From the NCBI GenBank assembly GCA_002421865.1, contig DISE01000076.1:1-23570 (forward strand): a stretch of 23,570 bases of DNA, given 5' to 3'. The DNA is from Castellaniella sp. UBA6218. Its GTDB lineage: Bacteria > Pseudomonadota > Gammaproteobacteria > Burkholderiales > Burkholderiaceae_B. The notes under the pieces are model-generated. The model did not search any database and had not been told where the DNA came from. It saw only the letters and a list, made by a program, of their open reading frames with translations. The position numbers were made by a program, and so were the translations under genes. Below, one piece after another: positions 1-7,850 of the stretch. The stretch's first letter is position 1. Every line of letters starts with the position of its first letter.

Positions 1-398
1 TGGACAACAACTGCCAGGGCATCCTGGGCTACGTGGTGCGATGGATCGATCAGGGCGTGGGCTGCTCGAAGGTTCCCGACATCCATGACGTGGGTCTGAT
101 GGAAGACCGGGCCACGCTGCGGATTTCCAGCCAGCACATCGCCAACTGGCTGCTGCACGGCATCGTCACCCGCGACCAGGTCGAGGAAACCCTGCGCCGC
201 ATGGCCGCCGTGGTGGACAAGCAGAACGCCGGCGACTCCGTCTACGAACCGATGCATGGCCATTTCGACACCTCCTGCGCTTTCAAGGCCGCCAGCGACC
301 TGATCTTCAAGGGCCTGGAGCAGCCCAACGGCTACACCGAGCCGCTGCTGCACCACTGGCGCCAGGTGAAGAAGGCGGAACTGGCCGCGCAGGCCTGA
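1..398 (+). CDS. glcB: malate synthase G, C-terminal part
   Basis: This is the last 132 codons of a gene that begins outside the window; the reading frame runs from base 3 to a TGA at 396-398. The protein carries the malate synthase G C-terminal sequence, including CSKVPDI, GLMEDRATLRISSQHIANWL and the FDTSCAFKAA segment near the end. Malate synthase G condenses glyoxylate with acetyl-CoA to give malate in the cytoplasm, for growth on C2 compounds through the glyoxylate shunt or on glycolate. The isoform G assignment comes from the match in this C-terminal region; the catalytic TIM barrel is off the left edge. An intrinsic terminator follows 30 bases after the stop, so this is the end of its transcription unit. 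Confidence 0.93.
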   Translation, partial: DNNCQGILGYVVRWIDQGVGCSKVPDIHDVGLMEDRATLRISSQHIANWLLHGIVTRDQVEETLRRMAAVVDKQNAGDSVYEPMHGHFDTSCAFKAASDLIFKGLEQPNGYTEPLLHHWRQVKKAELAAQA

Positions 399-427
399 AC
401 CGCCCCGGGGCATCCGCCCCGTCACTG

Positions 428-465
428 AAAACCGCCGGACCCGACATGGTTCCGGCGGTTTTTTC
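428..465 (+). terminator. intrinsic terminator of glcB
   Basis: A perfect 12-bp inverted repeat has arms AAAACCGCCGGA at 428-439 and TCCGGCGGTTTT at 451-462 around an 11-base loop, and a run of six Ts at 459-464. This is a textbook rho-independent terminator placed just after the glcB stop. Confidence 0.92.
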
Positions 466-485
466 ATGGCGATACGGTGTTCAAT

Positions 486-515
486 GGAATAAACCGCGCG
501 GCCGGACTGTTTACA
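486..515 (+). promoter_or_regulatory. possible ECF-type promoter of the sigma/anti-sigma unit
   Basis: GGAATAAACC at 486-495 resembles the GGAA-type -35 element used by many ECF sigma factors. It lies about 50 bases upstream of the first gene of the unit and downstream of the glcB terminator. ECF units commonly autoregulate, so this is a reasonable place for the factor's own promoter. The -10 element was not clearly identified, so this is a weak call. Confidence 0.3.
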
Positions 516-545
516 GCAGATCAATCCCACGCAAGGAGAACCACC

Positions 546-935
546 ATGACCCGTTATGCCTCCCTCCGCATCCTCGGCCCGGTGCTGCTGGCCGCCTGCG
601 CCATGACATCCCAGGCCCGGGCCCAGGCCCCGGCCACCACCATGAACGGCATCCTGGTCGGCCCCAACCAGATGACGCTGTACGTCTTCGACAAAGACGC
701 CACGGGTTCCGGCAAGAGCGTATGCAACGGCGGCTGCGCCACCAACTGGCCGCCCTTGATGGCGGCCGCCGGGGACACCGCCTCCGGCGACTGGAGTGTG
801 ATCACCCGCGACGACGGGAGCAAGCAATGGGCCTACAAGGGCCGTCCGCTCTACTATTGGGTCAAGGACGCCAAGCCCGGCGACAAGACGGGAGACGGCT
901 TCCTCAACAATGCCTGGCACGCGGCCAAGCCCTGA
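546..935 (+). CDS. secreted small protein of the COG4315 YxFxxD-repeat family
   Basis: A 129-residue exported protein. The ATG at 546 is chosen because AAGGAG lies at 533-538, 7 bases upstream, and because a signal sequence starts there (MTRY, then a hydrophobic stretch to about residue 18). The sequence LAAC at 15-18 could be a lipobox, but ARA followed by Gln at 24-27 also looks like a signal peptidase I site, so lipoprotein versus soluble periplasmic protein is open. The mature part shows two copies of the family motif, LYVFDKD and LYYWVKD, plus a cysteine pair in VCNGGC followed by NWPP. This matches the family described as predicted lipoprotein with conserved Yx(FWY)xxD motif, whose function is unknown. 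It sits 12 bases upstream of an ECF sigma gene and is probably cotranscribed, perhaps as a target or sensor of that system; this role is inference. Confidence 0.85.
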   Translation: MTRYASLRILGPVLLAACAMTSQARAQAPATTMNGILVGPNQMTLYVFDKDATGSGKSVCNGGCATNWPPLMAAAGDTASGDWSVITRDDGSKQWAYKGRPLYYWVKDAKPGDKTGDGFLNNAWHAAKP

Positions 936-947
936 ACACAGTCCCGC

Positions 948-1475
948 GTGGACATCGACGCCGCCCTCGTCCATATCCCGCGCCTGCGCCGCTATGCGCG
1001 GGCGCTGGTGGGCGACGCCGCCCGCGCGGACGACCTGGTGCAGGATACGCTCGAGCGGGCCTGCCAGAAATGGGCGCTGTGGCGGCCGCCCGCCGCCGCG
1101 ACGGCGGACCAGGTCCAGGCGGCGCTGCGCGGCTGGCTGCTCACGCTGATGCACAACCTCTTCGCCAATCAGTGGCGGCAGGCGGAACGGCGGCGCACGG
1201 TCGGCTGGGACGAAACCCCGGAGCCCGGGCATGACCCCACCCCGGACCTGGGACTGCGGCTCGACCTGGAGCGCGCCTTGGCGCTGCTGGCGCCGCAATC
1301 ACGCGAAGTGCTGCTGCTGGTGGGAATGGAACAATACAGTTATGCCGAGACCGCGGAGATGCTCGGCATTCCCGTCGGCACGGTGATGTCCCGTCTGGCG
1401 CGGGCGCGCGAGCAGTTGCGACGCCTGATGGAGGGGGAAGCGCCGGCCCCGGTGACATTGAAGGCCGTCAAATGA
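948..1475 (+). CDS. ECF-family RNA polymerase sigma factor
   Basis: A 175-residue sigma-70 family protein of the extracytoplasmic function type, with only regions 2 and 4. Region 2 is at about residues 10-45 (RRYARALVGDAARADDLVQDTL). Region 4 is at about residues 105-160, with the helix-turn-helix in YAETAEMLGIPVGTVMSRLA. It would direct RNA polymerase to a small regulon. The start is a GTG at 948, the only sensible in-frame start; no Shine-Dalgarno sequence is visible, so translation may depend on coupling to the gene ending at 935. The anti-sigma gene follows 13 bases after the stop, the usual arrangement for a membrane-tethered ECF switch. I cannot assign the ECF subgroup or the signal. 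Confidence 0.93.
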   Translation: MDIDAALVHIPRLRRYARALVGDAARADDLVQDTLERACQKWALWRPPAAATADQVQAALRGWLLTLMHNLFANQWRQAERRRTVGWDETPEPGHDPTPDLGLRLDLERALALLAPQSREVLLLVGMEQYSYAETAEMLGIPVGTVMSRLARAREQLRRLMEGEAPAPVTLKAVK

Positions 1476-1488
1476 AGGAAAGCGATCG

Positions 1489-2280
1489 ATGTCCATGAAC
1501 CGTCCCGACGAAACCGCGCTCCATGCCTGGGTGGATGGGGAGCTTGCGCCCGAACGCGCCTCGGAGGTTGGGCAGTGGCTGTCGGAACATCCCGCCGAGG
1601 CGGCCCGCGTGGCCGCCCTGCAGGCGCAATGCGCCAGCTTGCGGGCCCTGCGGGCCGAGGTGCTGGACGAGCCGGTGCCGCCGCGGCTGCGCCGCGCACT
1701 GCGCCGGCCACCGCCGCAATGGCGCTGGCCGCACGCGCTGGCGGCCGGGGTGACGCTCTGTCTGGGCGTGGGCCTGGGCTACGGCCTGGGCGACCGGGCA
1801 CCGGGCGTCTCGCCCCAGGCCGACGCCTTGACGCGGTTGCCGGTCTTCGTGCGCGAGGCCGCCGCCGCCCACGCGGTCTACGTGCCGGAACAGCGCCACC
1901 CGGTCGAGGTGGCGGCGCAGCAGCAGGCTCACCTGGTGCAATGGCTGTCCAAGCGGCTGGGGGTGCGGCTCAAGGTGCCGGTGCTCGACGCCCAGGGCTT
2001 CCACCTGGTCGGCGGCCGCCTGCTGCCGGGCGAAGCCGGACAGGCGCGCGCACAGTTCATGTACCAGGACGCGGCCGGCGCACGCGTGACCCTGTACGTC
2101 TCGGTGCTGGCGCGGGAAGACACGGCCGCCGCGACGCCGGTGGCCTTCCAATGGACCGGTGACGAGTCCGCCCGAGGTTTCTACTGGATCGACGGACGGC
2201 AAGGCTACGCGGTCAGCGCCGCCTTGCCGCGCGAGCGGCTGCACGCGCTGGCTGAGGCCATCTACCACCAGCTGGGTTGA
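1489..2280 (+). CDS. membrane anti-sigma factor
   Basis: A 263-residue protein with the layout of a transmembrane anti-sigma factor. The N-terminal cytoplasmic part (about 1-75) begins RPDETALHAWVDGELAPERA, typical of anti-sigma domains. One membrane helix follows at about 82-101, then a periplasmic domain to the C-terminus. The N-terminal domain has one His but no CxxC, so it is probably the zinc-free variant of the fold. The ATG at 1489 has GAAGGA about 9 bases upstream; the ATG at 1495 is an alternative start. By family behaviour it should hold the preceding ECF factor inactive until a periplasmic signal arrives. The gene ends 13 bases before a convergent gene. Family placement is by architecture and context. 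Confidence 0.85.
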   Translation: MSMNRPDETALHAWVDGELAPERASEVGQWLSEHPAEAARVAALQAQCASLRALRAEVLDEPVPPRLRRALRRPPPQWRWPHALAAGVTLCLGVGLGYGLGDRAPGVSPQADALTRLPVFVREAAAAHAVYVPEQRHPVEVAAQQQAHLVQWLSKRLGVRLKVPVLDAQGFHLVGGRLLPGEAGQARAQFMYQDAAGARVTLYVSVLAREDTAAATPVAFQWTGDESARGFYWIDGRQGYAVSAALPRERLHALAEAIYHQLG

Positions 2281-2293
2281 ACGCGGCGGCGCC

Positions 2294-3415
2294 TCAGGCG
2301 TCGCCCCAGACCTCGCGTGCGGTCTCGACCACCAGCCGCAACTTGGCCCGCTGATCCTCGACGGCCACGTTGTTGCCATGCACCGTGCTCGAGAAGCCGC
2401 ATTGCGGCGAGAGTGCGAGCTGTTCGAGCGGGGCGTGTTTCGCCGCCTCGTCGATGCGGCGCTTGAGATCGTCCTTGGACTCCAGCGCGCCGAACTTGGT
2501 CGTCACGAGACCCAGCACCACGATCTTGCCGGACGGCAAAAACCGCAAGGGGCGGAAATCGCCGCTGCGGTCATCGTCGTATTCCATGAAATACGCGTCC
2601 AGGTTCATTTCCGACAGCAGCGCCTCGGCCACCGGCTCGTAGTTGCCCTCGGCCGCATAAGTACTCTTGAAATTGCCGCGACACAGGTGCATGGCCAGCA
2701 CCATGCCCTCGGGCTTGCGTGCCACCACCCGGTTGATGAACCGGGCATAGCGGTGCGGCAGTTCGTTCGGATCATCGCCGCGCGCCTTCGCCGCCTCGCG
2801 CATGCGCCCATCGCACAGATAAGCCAGGTTGGTGTCGTCCATCTGCACGTAGCGGCAGCCGGCGTCATACAGGCTGCGCAGTTCCTGGCCATAGGCCTCG
2901 GCCACATCCTCGTAGAAGTCGGGATCGAGCTCGGGGTAGGCCACGGCGTCGATGCCGGCGCGCCCGCCCCGGAAATGCAGCATGGTGGGCGAGGGGATGG
3001 TGACCTTGGGCGTGTGGCCCGCCGAGACCTGACTCGCCAGGTACTCGAAATCGGCGCGCTGGATGTCGCGCGCGTGGCGGACCTTGCCGGTCACGAGGAT
3101 CGACGGCGGCGCCAGGTGATCCTTGCCGTCGGGCCCCGTCACCACCTTGGGATCGTCGGTGGTCACGCCTTCGAGCTGCCGCAGGAAATCGAGGTGGAAA
3201 TACGTACGGCGGAATTCGCCGTCCGTCACCGACTTCAGGCCGACATCCTCCTGGAACCGCACGACCTCGGCGATGGCGCGGTCCTCGACGGCGCGCAGGG
3301 CGGCGGCGTCGATCTCGCCCCTGGCATGCCGGTCACGCGCCTCCAGCAGATAGACAGGCCGCAAGAAACTGCCGACGTGGTCGGCGCGAAACGGCGGAAC
3401 GGTGCGTGTGGACAT
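2294..3415 (-). CDS. cobalamin-independent methionine synthase C-domain-like methyltransferase
   Basis: A 373-residue protein matching the catalytic C-terminal half of MetE, as in the free-standing YxjG/YxjH family. It starts MSTRTVPPFRADHVGSFLRP, and the zinc ligands of MetE are present: His243 and Cys245 (MHLCRGN), Glu278 (FMEYD) and Cys339 (SPQCGF). Members of this family move a methyl group to a thiol such as homocysteine. Because the N-terminal domain is absent, the methyl donor may not be methyltetrahydrofolate polyglutamate, and I do not call it MetE itself. AAGGAGA lies upstream of the ATG (3421-3427 on the plus strand). A promoter is visible at 3466-3494. The gene is monocistronic and converges with the anti-sigma gene. 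Confidence 0.87.
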   Translation of the reverse strand: MSTRTVPPFRADHVGSFLRPVYLLEARDRHARGEIDAAALRAVEDRAIAEVVRFQEDVGLKSVTDGEFRRTYFHLDFLRQLEGVTTDDPKVVTGPDGKDHLAPPSILVTGKVRHARDIQRADFEYLASQVSAGHTPKVTIPSPTMLHFRGGRAGIDAVAYPELDPDFYEDVAEAYGQELRSLYDAGCRYVQMDDTNLAYLCDGRMREAAKARGDDPNELPHRYARFINRVVARKPEGMVLAMHLCRGNFKSTYAAEGNYEPVAEALLSEMNLDAYFMEYDDDRSGDFRPLRFLPSGKIVVLGLVTTKFGALESKDDLKRRIDEAAKHAPLEQLALSPQCGFSSTVHGNNVAVEDQRAKLRLVVETAREVWGDA

Positions 3416-3465
3416 CGCGGTCTCCTTGGAGGAAATTGTTCAGTGTGCTGAAGAATTACCTGGGA

Positions 3466-3494
3466 ATTCTGCGTCATGCGCGCGCCGCTGGCAA
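3466..3494 (-). promoter_or_regulatory. sigma-70 promoter of the MetE-C-like gene
   Basis: On the minus strand TTGCCA (3489-3494) is followed by a 17-base spacer and CAGAAT (3466-3471), five and four matches to consensus. Transcription would start near 3459, about 44 bases before the start codon. A GCGCCGC/GCGGCGC inverted repeat (3482-3488 and 3502-3508) flanks the -35 box; it may be an operator or just GC-rich chance. Confidence 0.5.
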
Positions 3495-3597
3495 GGGCCG
3501 CGCGGCGCCCCCGGCAGCGCACGCGTCAGCCGCATCTCCTACAATTCCGTCCATTCTCCGCTGACATGCGTGACGCGGGTTTTCAAGGACGACTCCT

Positions 3598-4839
3598 TTG
3601 CGATCGAATTCGATTGCCGTGATCGGCGGCGGCCCGGCCGGGCTGATGGCGGCTGAAACACTGGCGGCGGCGAACGTGCGCGTCGATCTCTACGACGCCA
3701 TGCCCTCGGTGGGCCGCAAATTCCTGCTGGCCGGGCGCGGCGGGCTCAACCTGACCCACGGCGAACCCCAACCCGCTTTCCTGTCGCGCTACCGCGAACA
3801 TGCGCCCTGGGTGGCATCCTGGCTGGCCGATTTCGGCCCCCAGGACTTGCGCGACTGGGCGCAAGGCCTGGGGGTGGACACGTTCGTCGGCACTTCGGGC
3901 CGTGTCTTTCCCGCCACGATGAAAGCCGCACCGCTGCTGCGTGCCTGGCTCCATCGCCTGCGCGGACAAGGCGTGCGCATCCACGCCCGCCATCGCTGGA
4001 CGGGGTGGGATGATGCATCCGGCCAGCTGCGCTTCTCCACGCCGGCGGGCGAAGCGCGGGTCGGGGCGGACGCCGTCATCCTGGCCCTGGGCGGCGGCAG
4101 CTGGTCCCGCCTGGGATCGGACGGCGCCTGGGCGCCCATCCTGGCTGAACAAGGCGTGGACGTCGCGCCGCTGCGGCCCGCCAACTGTGGATTTCAGACG
4201 GACTGGAGCGCGCATTTCCAGGAGCGCCACGCGGGCGAGCCCCTGAAATCGGTCGCCGCCTGTGTGCCTGGAACGGCGCCACAGGGCACCGACGCAAGCG
4301 CTCCTTTCCAGCGCGGCGAAATCATGCTGACCCGCGACGGCCTGGAAGGCGGGCTGGTCTACGCCCTGTCCTCGGAATTGCGCGAGGCGCTGGACCAGGC
4401 CGGCGAGGCCGTGCTGACCATCGACCTGCTGCCCGACCGCGACGCCGGCTGGGTGGCCGGTCAGGTCATGTATCCGCGCGGCGCCAAATCCTTGTCCAGC
4501 CATCTGCGCTCGCGTCTGAACCTTCACGGCGCCAAGGCCGGCCTGCTGCGGGAATGCCTGGGCAGGGAGGATTACGCCGACCCCGCCCGGCTGGCGGCGG
4601 CGATCAAACGGCTGCCCGTGCGGCTGACCGGCATGCGGCCCATGGACGAAGCCATCAGCACGGCGGGCGGCGTCCGCCTGCGGGCGATGGACGAACGGCT
4701 GATGCTGCTCGCCCGGCCAGGCGTCTTCTGCGCGGGTGAAATGCTGGACTGGGATGCGCCCACCGGCGGCTATCTGCTGACCGCCTGCTTCGCCGGGGGC
4801 CGCGCCGCCGCCAAGGGCGCACTGGCTTGGCTGAATTGA
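3598..4839 (+). CDS. FAD-dependent oxidoreductase, HI0933/PP_4765 family
   Basis: A 413-residue flavoprotein. The N-terminus has the dinucleotide-binding fold with GGGPAG at residues 10-15. This is followed by the family signature VGRKFLLAGRGGLNLTH. The C-terminus carries the second family block, with TAGGVRL, GVFCAGEMLDWDAPTGGYLL and ACFAGGRAA. This matches the uncharacterised flavoprotein family named after Pseudomonas PP_4765, related to BaiN/YhiN; no substrate is established. The start is a TTG at 3598, supported by AAGGA at 3585-3589 with 8-base spacing; an internal GTG seven codons later has no better site. The stop overlaps the start of the next gene, so the two proteins are probably made together. 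Confidence 0.88.
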   Translation: MRSNSIAVIGGGPAGLMAAETLAAANVRVDLYDAMPSVGRKFLLAGRGGLNLTHGEPQPAFLSRYREHAPWVASWLADFGPQDLRDWAQGLGVDTFVGTSGRVFPATMKAAPLLRAWLHRLRGQGVRIHARHRWTGWDDASGQLRFSTPAGEARVGADAVILALGGGSWSRLGSDGAWAPILAEQGVDVAPLRPANCGFQTDWSAHFQERHAGEPLKSVAACVPGTAPQGTDASAPFQRGEIMLTRDGLEGGLVYALSSELREALDQAGEAVLTIDLLPDRDAGWVAGQVMYPRGAKSLSSHLRSRLNLHGAKAGLLRECLGREDYADPARLAAAIKRLPVRLTGMRPMDEAISTAGGVRLRAMDERLMLLARPGVFCAGEMLDWDAPTGGYLLTACFAGGRAAAKGALAWLN

Positions 4840-5411
4840 CACCGCCCGCCCCCATTCTGGTCCTCGACGCCTGCGTCATGATGTCCGGCCTGCAACGCCG
4901 CCTGATGCTGGCACTGGGTGCGTGCGGCATTTTCCAACCCGCCTGGAGCGAGCGCATCGGCGATGAATGGAAGCGCAACGCCAGACGTATCTGGGACATC
5001 CCCGCGGAAAATCTGCAAGCGGACTGGGACGCCATGCAGGCCGCCTTCCCCGGCGCCATGGCGCATGAGGTCGAGCGGTACGAACAGGGGCTGCGCTACA
5101 GCGACCCCCGGGACTGGCATGTCGTCGCCGTCGCCCGGGAAATGCGCGAACGGCATCCCGGCAGTCCGGTGGAAATCCTGACGCTGAACCTGAAGGACTT
5201 CAACCGGTCCGAACTCCGCCGCCTGGGTTTGTCCGCGCTGACACCGGATCGCAAGCTGTCGGCCTGGTGGCCGACGCACGAAACGCACATCCGCAGGGCG
5301 ATCGCCGAACTCGATGCCGCCGACCCGTCCCCGGGCCGCACCCGCCTGCCCATGCGTGAGCGGCTGAGCCGCGAACGCCTGCTTCTGCTGGGCCGTCTGC
5401 TGTCGGCCTGA
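4836..5411 (+). CDS. PIN-domain protein (putative ribonuclease)
   Basis: A protein of 191 residues with a PIN_3-type nuclease core in its first 125. Candidate acidic active-site residues, counted from the TTG at 4836, are Asp11 (ILVLDAC), Glu44 (GDEWKR), Asp90 and Asp93 (SDPRDWHVVAVA), and Asp121 in LTLNLKDF, the typical last PIN motif. PIN domains are Mg-dependent RNases, often VapC-like toxins. The TTG at 4836 overlaps the TGA of the flavoprotein gene in TTGA, suggesting coupled translation; a TTG at 4827 is an alternative and would add three residues. Neither has a good ribosome-binding site. No antitoxin gene lies next to it: the upstream neighbour is a flavoprotein and the downstream one is on the other strand. 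The C-terminal 60 residues are Arg-rich. A toxin role is therefore not supported; a housekeeping RNase is possible. Confidence 0.82.
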   Translation: MTPPAPILVLDACVMMSGLQRRLMLALGACGIFQPAWSERIGDEWKRNARRIWDIPAENLQADWDAMQAAFPGAMAHEVERYEQGLRYSDPRDWHVVAVAREMRERHPGSPVEILTLNLKDFNRSELRRLGLSALTPDRKLSAWWPTHETHIRRAIAELDAADPSPGRTRLPMRERLSRERLLLLGRLLSA

Positions 5412-5499
5412 AACGGGCGACGCCGCCATGGTCCCGCCCCGCGCAAGAGGCGGGCGGATCCGGTGGCGGAATGGGGGAGGGTCTTCGAATCGCCCCGGC

Positions 5500-6690
5500 T
5501 CAGGCGCGCGCCTTTGCGATCAGCTCGTCCAGCCAGGCCAGCATGGTGTCGATCTCGCCGGCCGTGACGTTCAGGGCCGGCATGAAACGCAGCAGGTTGC
5601 CGCGCGGCGCGTTCAGCAGCAGGCCTTCCGGCGCGCGGTCACGCGCGGCCTGGACAAGCGCCGGGCCGTCGTCGCGATCCATCACCAGTGCGCGCAGCAG
5701 GCCCTGGCCGCGTTCGCCCTTCATGCCCCATTTGTCCGAGAGTGCCGTCAGGCCGGCCGACAGTTGCTGCCCACGGGCGTTGACCTCGTCCAGGAAGCCG
5801 GGCGCCGCCAGCGTATCGAAGATCGCCACGCCCACCGCCGTCATCAGCGGGTTGCCGTTATAGGTACCGCCCTGGTCGCCGTGCTCGAAGCAGCAGACGG
5901 CTTCGCGCGCGCACAGCGCCGACAGCGGCACGCCGCCGCCGATGCCCTTGCCCAGCGTCATGATGTCGGGCTCGACCCCGGAATGCTGGTAGGCGTACAG
6001 CCGGCCCGTGCGCCCCATGCCGCTCTGGACCTCGTCCACGATCAGCAGCAGGCCCTGTTCGCGGGTCAACGCGCGCAGACCCTGCATGAATTCACGCGTC
6101 GCGGGGATCACGCCCGCCTCGCCCTGGACCGGTTCCAGCATCACGGCGACCGTCTGGTCGTCGATCAGGGCGCGCACCGAATCCAGATCGTTCAGTTCGG
6201 CCTTGGGGAAGCCCTCGACCTGCGGCGCGAATTTCCGGTCCCAGCCGGCCTTGCCCGACGCCGACATGGTCGCGAGGGTGCGGCCATGGAAACTGTGGTT
6301 GAAGGTGATGATCTTGTAGGCGCCCTTGCGGTGCAACTGGCCCCACTTGCGGGCGAGCTTGATGGCGCCTTCGTTGGCCTCGGCCCCGCTGTTGGCGAAG
6401 AACACACGGTCGAAGCAGGACGACTCCACGATGCGGCGGGCCAGGTCGATGGACGGCTGGTTGTAGAAAGCCGGCGAAGGGTTGATCAGCAAGTGCGACT
6501 GGCGCGCCAGGGCTTCGATCATGGCCGGATGGTTGTGGCCCAGGCAGTTCACGGCCCAGCCCTGGATGAAATCGAGGTAACGCTTGCCGGTGTGGTCTTC
6601 CAGCCAGGATCCCTCGCCGCGGACGAAGACCAGCTCCGGACGCGAAGTGATTTCCATCAGGGCGTTCAGCCCGGCGCGATCGATCGACAT
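5500..6690 (-). CDS. argD: acetylornithine aminotransferase (class III PLP aminotransferase)
   Basis: A 396-residue class III aminotransferase. The PLP-binding lysine is Lys248 in TLGKGIGGG, and the aspartate that contacts the cofactor ring is in LIVDEVQSGMGRTG (about 215-228). Other family marks are GWAVNCLGHNHP, NPSPAFYNQPS, FFANSGAEANEGAIKLAR and FHGRTLATMSASGK. The style is that of betaproteobacterial ArgD, which converts N-acetylglutamate semialdehyde to N-acetylornithine with glutamate as amino donor. Related enzymes acting on succinylornithine or 4-aminobutyrate cannot be excluded by eye. The ATG at 6690 was chosen because AGGAA lies about 9 bases upstream; upstream in-frame codons are not conserved-looking. 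TAGAAT (6746-6751, minus strand) may be its -10 box, but no good -35 is seen. Confidence 0.87.
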   Translation of the reverse strand: MSIDRAGLNALMEITSRPELVFVRGEGSWLEDHTGKRYLDFIQGWAVNCLGHNHPAMIEALARQSHLLINPSPAFYNQPSIDLARRIVESSCFDRVFFANSGAEANEGAIKLARKWGQLHRKGAYKIITFNHSFHGRTLATMSASGKAGWDRKFAPQVEGFPKAELNDLDSVRALIDDQTVAVMLEPVQGEAGVIPATREFMQGLRALTREQGLLLIVDEVQSGMGRTGRLYAYQHSGVEPDIMTLGKGIGGGVPLSALCAREAVCCFEHGDQGGTYNGNPLMTAVGVAIFDTLAAPGFLDEVNARGQQLSAGLTALSDKWGMKGERGQGLLRALVMDRDDGPALVQAARDRAPEGLLLNAPRGNLLRFMPALNVTAGEIDTMLAWLDELIAKARA

Positions 6691-6829
6691 GAGTGCGTAT
6701 TCCTGAAAACGTAAGTCCCGGCGGCACGGCGCCGCACAAACCGATATTCTAAGACGGACGCAGGATCCGTCGGCCCCGGGAGACCCGGCGCGACCCAAAA
6801 AAGTGCCATCACGCCACGCTTTCGACCCG

Positions 6830-7723
6830 CTACACGCCGGCGGTGCGCCGCCTGGCCCGGAACGGCCCTGCGCCGAACAGATTGACCGCCAGCCCGATCA
6901 GTACCACGAGTCCGCCCAGCCACTGCCACAGGCCCAGCCGTTCGCCCAGGAACCAGTCGGCGCACAGCAGCCCCACCACCGGGATGAGCAGGCTGAGCGG
7001 CGCGACCCGCGCGACCGGGTGGCGGGCCAGCAACCGCCCCCACAGCACGTAGCCGATCAGCGTCGCCACACCCGACAGATAGGCCACCGCGCCCACCCCG
7101 CGCCAGCTGAGATGCGTCAGACTGTCCACGATCCGGTCCGGCCCCTCGAAGAAAAACGACAGCAGCAGGAACGGAATGGGCGGCAGCAAAGCGCCCCACA
7201 CCACCATCGACAACATGCGCACCGACCCCGCGCACTTCAGCACCACATTGCCCGACGCCCAGCTGAAGGCCGCCGCCAGCGTCAGCAGAAAGCCGGCCAG
7301 CGGCACCACCGTCTCGCTATCCGCGCCCAGGTCCAGCAATGCGAGCCCGGCAGCCGCCAAGGCGATGCCCAGCACGTGGTGCGGGCGGACGGTCTCGCGC
7401 AGGACCAGCGCGGCGATCGCCACTGTGAAGAAGGCCTGCGCCTGCAGCACCAGGGACGCCAGACCGGCGGGCATGCCCAGGTAGATGGCCAGGAACAGAA
7501 AAATGAACTGCCCCAGACAGATCGTCGCCCCGTAGCCGACGACGTAGCGCCAGTGCACGGCAGGCCGGGGAATGAAAAACACCGCCGGGAAAGCCACGAA
7601 CAGGAAGCGCAGGGCGCCCAGCAGCATCGGCGGAATCTCGTCCACGCCAACCTTGATGACGACGAAATTGGCGCCCCACACCACGATGACGACCAGGGCG
7701 GCCAGGATGTCTTTCAAGGGCAT
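6830..7723 (-). CDS. EamA/DMT-family exporter
   Basis: A 297-residue, very hydrophobic protein with about ten membrane helices in two EamA repeats. The first repeat starts DILAALVVIVVWGANFVVIKVG, and the second contains AFSWASGNVVLK, a position where EamA proteins carry W/S and N. The overall layout resembles the E. coli O-acetylserine/cysteine exporter EamA (YdeD), but substrates in the drug/metabolite transporter superfamily are rarely predictable. The ATG at 7723 is preceded by GGAG with close spacing. The C-terminus is basic (RARRRTAGV), consistent with a cytoplasmic end. It lies upstream of argD on the same strand, 139 bases away, so a shared transcript is possible but not shown. Confidence 0.85.
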   Translation of the reverse strand: MPLKDILAALVVIVVWGANFVVIKVGVDEIPPMLLGALRFLFVAFPAVFFIPRPAVHWRYVVGYGATICLGQFIFLFLAIYLGMPAGLASLVLQAQAFFTVAIAALVLRETVRPHHVLGIALAAAGLALLDLGADSETVVPLAGFLLTLAAAFSWASGNVVLKCAGSVRMLSMVVWGALLPPIPFLLLSFFFEGPDRIVDSLTHLSWRGVGAVAYLSGVATLIGYVLWGRLLARHPVARVAPLSLLIPVVGLLCADWFLGERLGLWQWLGGLVVLIGLAVNLFGAGPFRARRRTAGV

Positions 7724-7850
7724 GGGAGCTCCGCCGCGAGAACGCGTAAATCGTTCATGCTACGGCATTTCAGGCCTTCATGAACAGGCGGGGACGACGG
7801 GAACACGCATCGATTTAGAATGTCCCCATCCCCCTCACCGGCAGACTTCC

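Noticed and set aside
407..420. The sequence GGGGCATCCGCCCC occurs after glcB and, inverted, in the narK leader (12321-12334)
   Set aside because: A 14-base GC-rich self-complementary match can arise by chance at this base composition; two copies are not enough to call a repeat family.
2159..3451. A 430-codon plus-strand open frame
   Set aside because: It is the antisense shadow of the MetE-C-like gene, which has all four zinc ligands and a promoter.
3583..4842. A 419-codon minus-strand open frame
   Set aside because: It is antisense to the PP_4765-type flavoprotein, whose FAD motifs are intact; the shadow peptide has no domain.
4836..5411. VapBC-type toxin-antitoxin locus
   Set aside because: No antitoxin-sized DNA-binding gene lies on either side of the PIN gene; it overlaps a 413-residue flavoprotein gene instead.
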